Assembly (NCBI GenBank): GCA_035575135.1
Contig: DATLYE010000023.1
Span: 1 to 64,000, forward strand
From: JANWXD01 sp035575135
GTDB lineage: Bacteria; Acidobacteriota; Terriglobia; Bryobacterales; Bryobacteraceae
DNA length: 64,000 nucleotides
Direction of reading: 5' to 3'
Positions 51,120 through 60,189 of this stretch are shown piece after piece. The translations under genes were made by a program, and so were the position numbers. The notes under the pieces are model-generated. The model was not told the origin of the DNA, did no database searches, and worked only from the letters and a program-made list of their open reading frames with translations. Positions within the stretch are counted from its first letter, which is position 1. Each line of letters begins with the position of its first letter.

Positions 51120-52283
51120 CTACTTTCGCCGGAGGTAGATCGTGCCGCCGGCTGCCGAGATTTCCAGCAGCGGGCCCCCGCCGTTGAGGGCACCCTCGGC
51201 GATCACCAGTGGAACGCCGGGGGCTCCGGCGGGTTTGACCGCCAGTTCGCGGAAGTCGGAGACGATCTGCTTGAGCCTCCAGGGCGATTCATTCAGTGCC
51301 CGTATGGTCACCGCTAAGTTAGACGGAATAAAGACCGTAACGTCTCCTGCCCGGGTCTTCAGGTATGACTCCCTGAAATCTGCCCGGCTGAGCTCCGCGA
51401 CGATACTGCCGGCCAGCGTGGAGACCCGGACTGGTCCGCTGATGCCGCGGACCTCGATGGGTCCGCCCGCCGACTCGGCCCGCACGCCCGCGGCCGGTCC
51501 CACCCTGATCGCCCCGGCGCCGGTGCTGCCGGTTACTATCCCGCCGGCCTGGCGGACCGTGATCAGTCCTCCGGCTGTGTTGGCGGTCACGGCCGAAGCG
51601 GCGCGCTCGACGAGGATGTTGCCGCCCGCCGTGACCGCCTCGAGTTTCCCTCCAATTTCTGCGACGATAATTTCCCCGCCGGCGGTTTCCAGACGGGCAT
51701 CCCGGCCGATCCGGCGGGCGCGGATGGATCCCCCTCCCGACTGGCAGCGGAAGACCCCGTCCACGACTCCGACTTCGACGTCACCCCCACCGGTCCGGGC
51801 AGTCACATTCCCGTCAATGCGGTCCAGCCAGATCCGGCCCCCGACGGTAGCGACCTCCACGTCGGCGCGCAGTCCGCTGACACGCACAGAGCCCGTCTCC
51901 GCTGTGAGAGCAGCCCGGCCGATGGACGGCGGCACTTCAACAGCAAGTTCACACGAGGTCCTGTAGCCTGCCGGCCGCCTGACCCAGACGGCGGTGCCGC
52001 TCCGCGTGGCGGTGCTGTGGAAGGTGATCTGCCGCAAAAGCCGCTGAGCCTCGCCCGCATCCGCCGTTCGCGCCCGGCGCGTGAGCACGTAGCGAATTGC
52101 CGCCAGTCCTTCCACGCCCTGAACGCTCAGCGGACCCGGGCAGGAGATGCGCAGGCTGGTGGGGTCGGCCGCGATTTCGCCCCGAACTGTCTGAACCCAG
52201 AAGGCTCCCTGCCGGGTGATGGGGGATTCGGTCTGTGCCGCGGCAACTAAGGAGACGCCGAGAAAAATCCCCCCGACTCGCAT
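51120..52283 (-). CDS. Secreted DUF4097-like beta-helix protein
   Basis: The 387-residue product has a signal peptide (MRVGGIFLGVSLVAAAQ) and a central run of short Gly-rich beta repeats (VTARTGGGDVEVGVVDG; RLETAGGEIIVAEIGG; VTANTAGGLITVRQAGG), the DUF4097/adhesin-like repeat pattern. It is probably exported to the periplasm or surface; function unknown. Its ATG at 52283 overlaps the anti-sigma stop in TGATG, so the genes are coupled. Confidence 0.8.
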   Translation of the reverse strand: MRVGGIFLGVSLVAAAQTESPITRQGAFWVQTVRGEIAADPTSLRISCPGPLSVQGVEGLAAIRYVLTRRARTADAGEAQRLLRQITFHSTATRSGTAVWVRRPAGYRTSCELAVEVPPSIGRAALTAETGSVRVSGLRADVEVATVGGRIWLDRIDGNVTARTGGGDVEVGVVDGVFRCQSGGGSIRARRIGRDARLETAGGEIIVAEIGGKLEAVTAGGNILVERAASAVTANTAGGLITVRQAGGIVTGSTGAGAIRVGPAAGVRAESAGGPIEVRGISGPVRVSTLAGSIVAELSRADFRESYLKTRAGDVTVFIPSNLAVTIRALNESPWRLKQIVSDFRELAVKPAGAPGVPLVIAEGALNGGGPLLEISAAGGTIYLRRK

Positions 52284-53173
52284 CAGAACGTCTCCAGAGA
52301 AGCGTTCATGTCTCGCAGCGCCTTCTGGCAGCGATCCCGTACATAAACGTTTTGCTCTTTGTGCAGCAACTCCTGGAGCACGCCCGCCAACTCCAACTCT
52401 TTTTGCTGAGTCAGCAGGTCGATCGCTTCGATTCGCACACCGGCATTCTCGTCGGAGAGCAGAACCTCAGCCAGAACGGCACGGACGCGGCTGTCGGAGG
52501 CGTAAGGGCGCAGCGCGTCAAGCGCTTTGAGGCGCACGCCGGGGTTAGGGTCCGAGCGCAAAGCCTGAAGCAAAGCCTCGCGGACCTCGGGCGATTCGGT
52601 TCGCGCCCGCAACACATCCATGGAAATCGCACGGAGCCCCGGGTCCGGGGAGGCGCTGGCTGCGGTGAGCAGGAGCCGCCGGATCGGTTCATCTTCCAGA
52701 CTTCCTGTTATGACGCGCTGCCGGGTCTCGTCCAGGAGAATACGCACCTTGCCAGACGGGTCCGGCTGCAGGTAGCGCACCTGGGCTGCCACAGGCTCGG
52801 CCGGCGACCCCAGAGGCACGCGAGTGGGCCCGAAAGGAACCAAACGTGCCAAAACGAAGCCAATTCCCATAAGGGCAAACGCGGAGGCAGGTTTGCAGCT
52901 CCAGGGCGGCACCAGCCGGGCGAGCCACGGCCGTCGCCGGAGCTTTAGCCCGTCCAAATTCGCAAAGAGCGCTCCTCGGCATTCCGCCAGCAGCCCGGGC
53001 GGAGGGGCGGCCGCGGCGCGGTCCAAAGCCGAGTGCCAGGCTCGTTCGCGCTCCAGGGCCTGCCGGCAGCTCCGGCAGTTACCGAGATGCTCCTCCAGTT
53101 GCTCTTCTTCTTCAAAGGACAGTTCCCCGTAAACAAACAGGGGCAACTGTTCGCGGACTTGCTGGCACGTCAT
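52283..53173 (-). CDS. Anti-sigma factor with zinc finger and HEAT repeats
   Basis: The 296-residue product begins with a zf-HC2 anti-sigma domain (C3, H29, C33, C36 in HLGNCRSC). A weakly hydrophobic segment near residues 96-113 probably crosses the membrane. From about residue 165 to the end there are HEAT-like repeats (PNPGVRLKALDALRPYASD; ENAGVRIEAIDLLTQQKELE). Its ATG overlaps the sigma-factor stop in ATGA. Membrane topology would place the HEAT domain outside the cytoplasm, where it could sense envelope proteins. Confidence 0.85.
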   Translation of the reverse strand: MTCQQVREQLPLFVYGELSFEEEEQLEEHLGNCRSCRQALERERAWHSALDRAAAAPPPGLLAECRGALFANLDGLKLRRRPWLARLVPPWSCKPASAFALMGIGFVLARLVPFGPTRVPLGSPAEPVAAQVRYLQPDPSGKVRILLDETRQRVITGSLEDEPIRRLLLTAASASPDPGLRAISMDVLRARTESPEVREALLQALRSDPNPGVRLKALDALRPYASDSRVRAVLAEVLLSDENAGVRIEAIDLLTQQKELELAGVLQELLHKEQNVYVRDRCQKALRDMNASLETF

Positions 53174-53769
53174 AGAAAATCTCCCAGTGCCTGGCGCATC
53201 TTGCGTGTGGCGCGAAACAGGCAGTTTTTGGCGGCCTCTTCACTGGCGCCAAGCATTTCGCCAATCGCCTTGAGCCGCAGTCCTTGATAGTGGCGCAGTT
53301 CAAACACGAGACGCTCTCTGGGCGTCAGGGTGGCCAGGACTTCCTCAATGCGCTCCTGCAGCTCGAGGCTGAGCAGCCGCCGTTCCGGGTTCGCCGTGGC
53401 CTGGCTCTCGGCCACAGCCTCGGTGCGATCGCGGGAGCCGTCCTCGGTTTCTACGGCCGCCGGCTCTTCGCGGCGCACTCTTTTCTTGCGGAGCCAGTCC
53501 AGGCAGACGTTGGTCGCGATCCGGTACAGCCAGGTGTGAAAGCTGCAGTCGAACCGGAACGCGTGGAGGTTCTTGTAGACCCGCAAGAAGGTCTCCTGAT
53601 AGACATCCCGGGCATCCTCGGCGCTGCGCAGCAGGTTGAATGCCAGGCGCAGCACACTCTGGTCGTACGAGCGCACCAAGCGCTCGAAGGCTTCCCGGTC
53701 GCCTCGCTGAGCGGCGCGAATCCAGGCGGCTTCGTCCGCCTCCGAGGCCGCGCTCCACTCAGTGCTCAA
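53170..53769 (-). CDS. ECF-type RNA polymerase sigma factor
   Basis: The product has sigma region 2 (RLAFNLLRSAEDARDVYQET; HTWLYRIATNVCLDWLRKKR) and region 4 (LTPRERLVFELRHYQGLRLK; EEAAKNCLFRATRKMRQAL), so it is an ECF sigma factor. Start is uncertain: a TTG at 53769 (199 aa, STEWSAASEAD) has a weak GGGAAG site; a GTG at 53796 and a GTG at 53868 (232 aa) are also in frame. It overlaps the anti-sigma gene by four bases (ATGA), the normal layout for a sigma and its inhibitor. Confidence 0.9.
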   Translation of the reverse strand: MSTEWSAASEADEAAWIRAAQRGDREAFERLVRSYDQSVLRLAFNLLRSAEDARDVYQETFLRVYKNLHAFRFDCSFHTWLYRIATNVCLDWLRKKRVRREEPAAVETEDGSRDRTEAVAESQATANPERRLLSLELQERIEEVLATLTPRERLVFELRHYQGLRLKAIGEMLGASEEAAKNCLFRATRKMRQALGDFL

Positions 53770-53894
53770 GGCGGCTTCCCGTAAGACCGACAACACGCAC
53801 CAATACTGTAGACGAATGGAGCGCGGAAAAGTGAGGCGATCCGGGGCCCCGGAGGCCGGCGACTCCACCCCGGGGCCCGCAAGTCAATGCGAGG

Positions 53895-55091
53895 TCAGAC
53901 CGATACCTTCCCGTCGGGAAGCAGCTTGGCCTGCCGTCCCTTGAGGAAGGCGATGTTGGCCAGGTGCGGGCCCGCCACGGCGTCGGCCGCAACCTCGACC
54001 GGGCAGTTCGGCTTTTCCCGCGTCCGGATGCAGTCCAGGAAGTTCTGGCAGTGATCTTCGGCGCGGACCGGAACTTTGGCGTAGAACACCGGCTCCCGGT
54101 TGGCCTTCTCCCGCCACGGTTCCTGATAAATCCGGTAGCCATCCTCGTCGAGGATGAGTGTTCCCTTGTCGCCTTGGAACGTGATGGACCAGCCGTTCTC
54201 GTAAGAGTTGCAGTAGTTGAGCGTCCAGGTGGCGATAAAGGTCGGATATTCGAAGACGGCGCAAAACACCTCCGGATGTTCAGCGCCCGTCATCTTGTTG
54301 ACCTGCCCGTAACAGATGGCGGACAACGGGGGGCCCGAATTCGTAAACCATTGCACGACGTCCATCAGGTGCGTCCCCTGATCGGTCATGTTTCCGCCGG
54401 CGTAGTCCCAGAAGTAACGCCAGCGCCGGAAGCGCATAGGTTCCAGAGGCCGTTTCGGCGCGTCTCCCAGGAAGCGGTCCCAATCGAGTTTGCCCGGCAA
54501 AGGTGAGTTGTCGAGCGGTCCGGCGATGTTCCAGTTCCACATGGGCTTGACCATGGAGATCTTCCCCAGCACGCCGTCGTCCACAATTTTCTTGGCCGAG
54601 CGGATGACCGCAGCGCTGCGGCGTTGCATGCCGATCTGGACCACTTGTTTGCTGGCCCGGACCGCCTTGACCATCTTTGTGCTCTCCTCGAGCGTGCGGG
54701 AGAGCGGCTTTTCCGCGTAGATATCCTTGCCGGCCTCCAGAGCCGCCAGGAGCATCGGGCAGTGATGGTGGTCGGGGCCCGCCAGAACCACGAAGTCTAT
54801 CCCCTTTTCTTTTTCGAGCAACTCGCGGTAGTCCACATACGTTTTAGCTTCCGGGGAATCCTTGAGCGCCAGCTCGAGGTGGGGCTCGTAGACATCGCAC
54901 AGGGCCACACAGCGACATCCGAGCTTCTGGAACACGCGGTTGAGGTAGCGTCCCCGTCCCCCGGTGGCGATCACGGCGTAGCTGAGCTGCTCATTGGCGC
55001 CCCACGCGTTGCGAGGAACGAACAGGGGAGCCGCCAGAGCCAGGCCCGTACCCAACGAATCCTTGAGGAAACGCCTGCGATCCGAATCCAT
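53895..55091 (-). CDS. Tat-exported Gfo/Idh/MocA family oxidoreductase
   Basis: The 398-residue product has a twin-arginine signal (DRRRFLKDSLGTGLALAAP) and then the family Rossmann core and IYAEKPLSRTLEE motif. It belongs to the same superfamily as the product at 25534-26754 but is a different subgroup. The ATG at 55091 (MDSDRRRFL) is chosen over upstream in-frame codons. The nearest upstream gene is a methyltransferase 46 bases away, with no obvious pathway link. Substrate unknown. A GC-rich inverted repeat (about 53843-53878) follows its end. Confidence 0.9.
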   Translation of the reverse strand: MDSDRRRFLKDSLGTGLALAAPLFVPRNAWGANEQLSYAVIATGGRGRYLNRVFQKLGCRCVALCDVYEPHLELALKDSPEAKTYVDYRELLEKEKGIDFVVLAGPDHHHCPMLLAALEAGKDIYAEKPLSRTLEESTKMVKAVRASKQVVQIGMQRRSAAVIRSAKKIVDDGVLGKISMVKPMWNWNIAGPLDNSPLPGKLDWDRFLGDAPKRPLEPMRFRRWRYFWDYAGGNMTDQGTHLMDVVQWFTNSGPPLSAICYGQVNKMTGAEHPEVFCAVFEYPTFIATWTLNYCNSYENGWSITFQGDKGTLILDEDGYRIYQEPWREKANREPVFYAKVPVRAEDHCQNFLDCIRTREKPNCPVEVAADAVAGPHLANIAFLKGRQAKLLPDGKVSV

Positions 55092-55137
55092 AGACCAAAC
55101 CTCCGCCCAATCATACAACAGGTCGGCAGGTCCGGCG

Positions 55138-55824
55138 TTACTTTTGCGCGACCAAGATGCGGGAGGGGTACAGGCCCTGACGAACATGCTCCTCGGCCAG
55201 GATGAGGAAGCCGGTCGCCTGGAGGGAGGCGCTCAAACGCCCGTCCACCTGGCGGCCCCAGAAGGAGGGCACGATACGGCCGAGGAAACGATAGACGCGG
55301 TTGAACAACTCCGTGTTCTGGCCGATGGCCACCAGGGTCAGACGCCCGTTGCGCCGCAGCACACGGTGGAACTCGCCTAGCGCCGCCAGGATGTCGGCGG
55401 CGGGCAACAGTTCGAGCAGATAACAGCACACCACTACGTCGAAGGCCTCGTCGCGGAACGGAATGAAACGCGCGTCCCCCGCCGGGCACAGCGTGCGCGC
55501 CGCGGGAAACTGGCGCCGCACCCTGCGCTGCGTGCGGGACGCCATGTTGGGCGAGAGGTCAAAGCCCATGGTGGCCCCGCCGGGGTTGGCCCGCACCAGC
55601 CGCCGGAACATCTCCCCGGAGCCGGTGGCCACCTCGAGCACGCTCATCCCGTCCCGGATCCCGGACAGCGCCACGGCACGGCGGTGCGCGGCCGTGTGAA
55701 ACAGCAGCGTCGAAAGCGGGTAGACGGCAGCGAGGCGGTCGTAAATGCGGCGAACCCGGTCGAAACGCAGCACCGGATCCGAATCTGCTTTCCGCGGCAG
55801 GATGGCGAGTTCCAGATCTCCCAA
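55138..55824 (-). CDS. Class I SAM-dependent methyltransferase
   Basis: The 228-residue product has the methyltransferase motif I (VLEVATGSGEMFRRLVRA), motif II (GFDLSPNMA) and a YDRLAAVYPLST start resembling UbiE/MenG-type enzymes. The substrate could be a quinone or lipid but is not determined. Start is a TTG at 55824 with a good AGGAG site; no ATG fits. It lies 26 bases after the histidine kinase gene on the same strand. Confidence 0.85.
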   Translation of the reverse strand: MGDLELAILPRKADSDPVLRFDRVRRIYDRLAAVYPLSTLLFHTAAHRRAVALSGIRDGMSVLEVATGSGEMFRRLVRANPGGATMGFDLSPNMASRTQRRVRRQFPAARTLCPAGDARFIPFRDEAFDVVVCCYLLELLPAADILAALGEFHRVLRRNGRLTLVAIGQNTELFNRVYRFLGRIVPSFWGRQVDGRLSASLQATGFLILAEEHVRQGLYPSRILVAQK

Positions 55825-55850
55825 AAGACGCTCCTAATGTTTTGACGTTC

Positions 55851-57194
55851 TCACGAGGCGGCAGCCAGGCTGGCCTGCAGTTCGGGAATCTCGATTTCGA
55901 TACGCGTACCCTGGCCGGGCTTGCTGTCTACGTACATCCGATAGTCATTACCGAACAGAACCTTGAGCCGTTCGTTCACATTACTCACGCCGATTCCTTG
56001 CTCGAGCAGCGTAGCCAGCTTCGCTTCCGGGATTCCCACTCCGTCGTCTTCCACGGCCAGATGCAGGCGCCCGTGTTCCAGGCGGCTGCGCACGCGCACG
56101 GTACCGCCTTCCAGCTTCCCGCTCAAGCCATGCCGGATGCAGTTTTCCACGAGGGGCTGGAGCAGCATGCTCGGCACCATCCGGTCCAGGGTCTCCGGCG
56201 CAATGTCTTTTTCAAACCGCAACTTGTCTCCAAACCGAACCATTTCGATCGAAAGGTAATCTTCGATGAAGTTGAGCTCTTCGCGCAAGGGGGTGAAGTT
56301 TTCGTGCTTCCGCAGGAGCCGGCGCAGGATATTGGAGAGTTTGTAAACCACGGCGCGGGCCTGCTCGGGATCGGAGCGGATCAGAGACGAAACCGAGTTC
56401 AACGTGTTGAACAGAAAATGTGGGTTGATCTGGCTGGAGAGCGCATCGAGCCGGGCCTGCATCAACAGGCGGCGCTGCTCTTCGAGCTTCGTCTCGTTCC
56501 GCGTGTTGTTCCAGATCTTCAGCGGCAACGTCACCGCGAACAGCGTGGTGAGATAGACGGCGACCACGGTGAGGGGGTGGGCTCCGGGCCAGTCGGGGTA
56601 AAGATGGAAGACGGACCGCGGAAACAGCTGAGCCAGGCTCTGGCGCAGGAACTCGGCCAGCAGCACGGCCAGCAGAAAAAACAGGTGAAAGGCGCTGCGC
56701 CGGTGATCATGCCCCGGCCGGAAGACCCGGTAGATACTCAGGTCGAAGAAGGGCGAGAACCGCCAGATTTCTTCGGTATCCGGAGCGCAGTCGCGAAGCA
56801 GGCCGGCCAGCACCCCGACGCCGGCGAACAAGGGCATGGAGAGAAACTCGCCGTTGAACATGGCGGGCAGGGAGATCAACACTCCTGAGACCAGTCCCGT
56901 CACGTAACCGCCGAGAATGCCTGCCAGGAAGCTGCCTTCCAGTCCGAGATCCACCGCCTGGTAGGAACGCGTAACCACCCGCACCGCCACGCCGGTGGCA
57001 AATACGCTGGCGAGGCTGAGGGCGAGCAGCAGCCGCTGATTCAGCGTCCGCTCCTCGCGCATGAGCATACGTTTGAAGGCGTTCGAGCGGACGAAGATGC
57101 TGGCCAGCGCGGCGACGACGCCGATTTTCACGAGCAGCCGGATCAGGTGCTGTTCCACCATGCCTTGTCGCCGTTCTGGGAGCTTCGCGTTCAT
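55851..57194 (-). CDS. LytS-type sensor histidine kinase
   Basis: The 447-residue product has an N-terminal membrane part with about six hydrophobic segments, including a 5TMR-LYT-like region (GSFLAGILGGYVTGLVSGVL). The cytoplasmic His_kinase domain has H259 in SSQINPHFLFNTLNSVS, followed by an HATPase domain (LLQPLVENCIRHGL; DDGVGIPEAKL; GIGVSNVNERLK). No LytTR response regulator gene is adjacent; the downstream gene is a methyltransferase. The start is ATG 57194, though M at 57161 is possible because the 57194 ATG overlaps a TATAAT box. Confidence 0.9.
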   Translation of the reverse strand: MNAKLPERRQGMVEQHLIRLLVKIGVVAALASIFVRSNAFKRMLMREERTLNQRLLLALSLASVFATGVAVRVVTRSYQAVDLGLEGSFLAGILGGYVTGLVSGVLISLPAMFNGEFLSMPLFAGVGVLAGLLRDCAPDTEEIWRFSPFFDLSIYRVFRPGHDHRRSAFHLFFLLAVLLAEFLRQSLAQLFPRSVFHLYPDWPGAHPLTVVAVYLTTLFAVTLPLKIWNNTRNETKLEEQRRLLMQARLDALSSQINPHFLFNTLNSVSSLIRSDPEQARAVVYKLSNILRRLLRKHENFTPLREELNFIEDYLSIEMVRFGDKLRFEKDIAPETLDRMVPSMLLQPLVENCIRHGLSGKLEGGTVRVRSRLEHGRLHLAVEDDGVGIPEAKLATLLEQGIGVSNVNERLKVLFGNDYRMYVDSKPGQGTRIEIEIPELQASLAAAS

Positions 57195-57200
57195 TATAAT
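57193..57200. promoter_or_regulatory. Palindromic -10 box shared by divergent genes
   Basis: ATTATAAT is a perfect palindrome giving TATAAT on both strands, between the histidine kinase start and ribA. No clear -35 box was found on either side. If used, it favours ATG 57229 for ribA and the ATG at 57161 for the kinase. Confidence 0.45.
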
Positions 57201-57228
57201 GGAGGAAGTCCCCGGCGATCAGGATGTT

Positions 57229-57843
57229 ATGATTGAAGTCGAACCCGCCGAGAGTCTCCGCAAAGTGGCCGAGGCGGAGTTCCCTACGCGTTTCGGACAT
57301 TTTCGGATCTACGGCTTCGAGCTCGCCGCTGCCGAGCCGGAGCAAGCCGTCGTCCTGCGCATGGGAGAGGTCGAGGGGGAGCCCCCGCCCTTGGTGCGGA
57401 TCCACTCCCAGTGTTTGACAGGTGACGTCTTTCACAGCCTCCGCTGCGACTGCCGGGCCCAACTGGAGCTGTCCCTGGAGCGCATTGCGGCCGAGGGTCG
57501 CGGGCTGCTGATTTACGAGAACCAGGAGGGACGCGGTATCGGCCTGCTCAACAAACTGCGAGCCTACGAACTCCAGGACCGGGGAGCCGACACGGTTGAG
57601 GCCAACGAAGCCCTGGGCTTCGCGGCGGATCTGCGCAATTACCAGCTTCCGGCGGCCATTCTGCGGTACTTTGGCGTGGAACGCGTGCGCCTGCTGTCCA
57701 ACAATCCGCGCAAGATCGAGGCGCTGGAGCGTGCCGGGATCCGCGTCGCCGAACGCGTTCCTTGCCAAGTGGCCGCCGTCGCGGCCGAGCAGTACCTCCG
57801 CACCAAGAAGGAAAAGCTCGGACACTGGATCGAGGGTTTCTGA
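57229..57843 (+). CDS. ribA: GTP cyclohydrolase II
   Basis: RibA opens GTP in the first step of riboflavin synthesis. The 204-residue product has the zinc site (SQCLTGDVFHSLRCDC, three Cys), the substrate motif YENQEGRGIGLLNKLRAYELQ split over residues 95-115, and RLLSNNPRK. It is a stand-alone RibA without a DHBP-synthase domain. ATG 57229 after AGGA is preferred over ATG 57199, which overlaps a TATAAT box. No other riboflavin gene is nearby. Confidence 0.94.
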   Translation: MIEVEPAESLRKVAEAEFPTRFGHFRIYGFELAAAEPEQAVVLRMGEVEGEPPPLVRIHSQCLTGDVFHSLRCDCRAQLELSLERIAAEGRGLLIYENQEGRGIGLLNKLRAYELQDRGADTVEANEALGFAADLRNYQLPAAILRYFGVERVRLLSNNPRKIEALERAGIRVAERVPCQVAAVAAEQYLRTKKEKLGHWIEGF

Positions 57844-57872
57844 ACGAGCTCCCTCTGATCTCACCGAGGATC

Positions 57873-59156
57873 TCAGCGGGCGACGTCCAGCACCACGACG
57901 GTATCGGCCGGGTCGCGCCCGTCAAGCGGCAGCTGCAAGACCATCCCGCCCGGAATGTCGGTGATTCGAACCGGGGCTCCTGAGGCCAGCAGTCTCGCGC
58001 TCTTGACCCCCGAGATTCGGGGAATGGCGAGCGCTTCGTCCGGCCAGTCGAGCACATGCACGTATACGAAGCCGGGTTTCTGCGTGGTCACGCCCCAGGG
58101 TCTTGGGGGCACCGGTCCGCCTCGTGTCCCGTAAATGGACTCCCCATAGCGGCGCAGCCACGCGCCCATCTCTTTGAGGCGCTCGACGAACTCTGGCTGG
58201 ATTTTGCCGTTGGGCATCGGCCCTACGTTCAGCAAGAAGTTCGCGTTGTAGCCGGCCGCGCGGACCAGATACTGGATGAGTTCTCGCGTGCTTTTGAACC
58301 GACGGTCGCTCGAGTTGTAGCCCCAGGAACGGTTGATCGTGTCGCAGGTCTCAAGGGGCAGCGCACCGATGTCTGCCTCGGCGTTAAAGCCGGCCGTGTT
58401 GTGGCCCGGCAGATCTTTCTCGAACATCTGGAAATCCTCGCCCTCGAACGGCCGCCGGTGGTGATTGTTGCCGATCAGCGCAGCAGGCTGGAGGCTGTGG
58501 ATCAACCCGTAGGTTTTCTCCAGGCGCCAGTCCGCGTCCGGTTTGTCCCACCAGCCGTCGAACCAGATTCCGGCAATGGGACCGTAGCCCGTCAGCAGCT
58601 CGCGAAGCTGCGCGTCCACGTAGTCGAGGTAGCGATACCAGTCGCCCGTCTCGGGCCGCCCGCTGGCGTGACCGGTGCGGCCACGAGGGTAGTAATCGGG
58701 ATGGTGCCAGTCAAGATGCGAGTAATAGAAGAACAGTTTCATCCCTTGCCGGTGGCATTCTTCGGCCAGCATCTTCAGGACATCTTTCTTGTAGGGCGTG
58801 GCGTCTACGATATTCCACTTGCTCTGGCGCGTGCCCCACATGGCGAAGCCGTCGTGGTGCTTGCTCGTGATGGTGATGTAACGCATGCCCGCCTCGCGGG
58901 CTAAAGCCACCCACTCGGCAGGATCGAACTCCGTTGGATTGAAACGCGGGGCCAGCTTTTCGTATTCGGCGATGGAGAGCTTGCGGTTGTTCATCACCCA
59001 CTCGCCGTCGCCCAGGACGCTGTAGACACCCCAGTGGATGAACATGCCGAATTTGGCGTCCTGGAACCAGCGGCGGGCGTCCAGGTTCTCCGGCGCGGGC
59101 CGGTAGGTTTGGCCGGTGGCCGCAACGGCAAGCAGCAAACCGAGTAGAGTTTTCAT
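57873..59156 (-). CDS. Secreted alpha-L-fucosidase (GH29)
   Basis: GH29 enzymes remove fucose from glycans. The 427-residue product has a signal peptide (MKTLLGLLLAVAATGQ), motifs KFGMFIHWGVYSV, ITSKHHDGFAMW and IAGIWFDGWWDK with the expected nucleophile near D200. A beta-sandwich follows. ATG 59156 lies 10 bases after GAGGAG, so the GTG at 59165 is rejected. It follows the 2-hydroxyacid dehydrogenase gene by 15 bases. Confidence 0.9.
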   Translation of the reverse strand: MKTLLGLLLAVAATGQTYRPAPENLDARRWFQDAKFGMFIHWGVYSVLGDGEWVMNNRKLSIAEYEKLAPRFNPTEFDPAEWVALAREAGMRYITITSKHHDGFAMWGTRQSKWNIVDATPYKKDVLKMLAEECHRQGMKLFFYYSHLDWHHPDYYPRGRTGHASGRPETGDWYRYLDYVDAQLRELLTGYGPIAGIWFDGWWDKPDADWRLEKTYGLIHSLQPAALIGNNHHRRPFEGEDFQMFEKDLPGHNTAGFNAEADIGALPLETCDTINRSWGYNSSDRRFKSTRELIQYLVRAAGYNANFLLNVGPMPNGKIQPEFVERLKEMGAWLRRYGESIYGTRGGPVPPRPWGVTTQKPGFVYVHVLDWPDEALAIPRISGVKSARLLASGAPVRITDIPGGMVLQLPLDGRDPADTVVVLDVAR

Positions 59157-59171
59157 CGGCGTCACTCTCCT

Positions 59172-60137
59172 CTAGTAGCCTCGCTTCTTGTCTACCACAT
59201 TCAGCAGCGGCTCACCCTGCAGGAAGCGTTCGAAGTTATCGAGGAAAAGGTCCATGGCGCGATCCAGCCACCCCGGCGTGTGATCGGCACAATGGGGAGA
59301 CAGCAGAACGTTGGGCAGGCCGTAAAAGGGGTGGCCGGCAGGAAGGGGCTCCCGCTCGAAAACGTCCAGCGCCGCACCTCGAATCCAGCCCTCTTCCAGA
59401 GCCCGGATCAACGCCTTTTCGTCCACTACGGGACCGCGGCCCACGTTGATCAGCACGGCGGACGGTTTCATCCTGCGCAGCTCTGCTGCGCCGATCAGGC
59501 CCCGCGTTTCCTCCGTCAGAGGCGCGGCGATTACGACGTAGTCGGATGCAGAAAGCACCTCGGAGCGCCGCTCGGGCGGAACGATTCGCTGTGCGAAGGG
59601 ATCGGGCCCCGAATCGGGCCGGCGCCGGACCGCCTGGACCAGCATCCCGAGCGCCCGGGCTTGGGCGGCGCAGGCTCTCCCGATATCACCGTAGCCGACA
59701 ATGCCCATCACTTTGCCGTGGACTTCTTCGACGTCAAACGGATCCCACCGGGCGGCCTGCTGGCTGGCTAACATGCGGCGCAGGTCCTTGGCGAAGAACA
59801 GAACCGCCGCCGTGACGAACTCCGCCAGAGGCCGGCTGAACACTCCCCGGCTGTTGGTGACGATGACCGGGCTTTCGATCAGTTCCGGAAACAGCACGTC
59901 GTCCAGCCCGGCGGCGCGCGAGTGAATCCATTTGAGCCGAGGCGCCATCCGCCAGACGGCTTCGAGCAGCTCCCGCGTCGCCGACCAGTTCAGGAGCACC
60001 TCGGCCTCAGCGGCCCGGGCGCGGAATGCCTCCGGCACGTCGGCGGAGACGACCTCTACGTCCTGAGGCAGGCAGCCTAGCCTGCGCAGCGAGGGATCCT
60101 GCGGATCCGCCAGGACGAGTAGCGTCACGGCCGGCAT
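59172..60137 (-). CDS. D-2-hydroxyacid dehydrogenase family protein
   Basis: The 321-residue product is NAD-dependent: GIVGYGDIGRACAAQARALG is the Rossmann motif, and the catalytic Arg (VLINVGRGPVVDE), Glu (ALDVFEREPLP) and His (SPHCADHTPG) of the family are present. The C-terminal substrate group cannot be read. It is 52 bases downstream of the GT9 gene and 15 bases before the fucosidase gene. Confidence 0.88.
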   Translation of the reverse strand: MPAVTLLVLADPQDPSLRRLGCLPQDVEVVSADVPEAFRARAAEAEVLLNWSATRELLEAVWRMAPRLKWIHSRAAGLDDVLFPELIESPVIVTNSRGVFSRPLAEFVTAAVLFFAKDLRRMLASQQAARWDPFDVEEVHGKVMGIVGYGDIGRACAAQARALGMLVQAVRRRPDSGPDPFAQRIVPPERRSEVLSASDYVVIAAPLTEETRGLIGAAELRRMKPSAVLINVGRGPVVDEKALIRALEEGWIRGAALDVFEREPLPAGHPFYGLPNVLLSPHCADHTPGWLDRAMDLFLDNFERFLQGEPLLNVVDKKRGY

Positions 60138-60189
60138 AAAGACCACGAATCTACCACGCGGTCCCTGCCGGCCGCCGGGTTGACCGCTG

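Noticed and set aside
53841..53852. 12-bp GC palindrome as an operator
   Set aside because: It is part of a GC-rich inverted repeat after the oxidoreductase gene and more likely an RNA hairpin.
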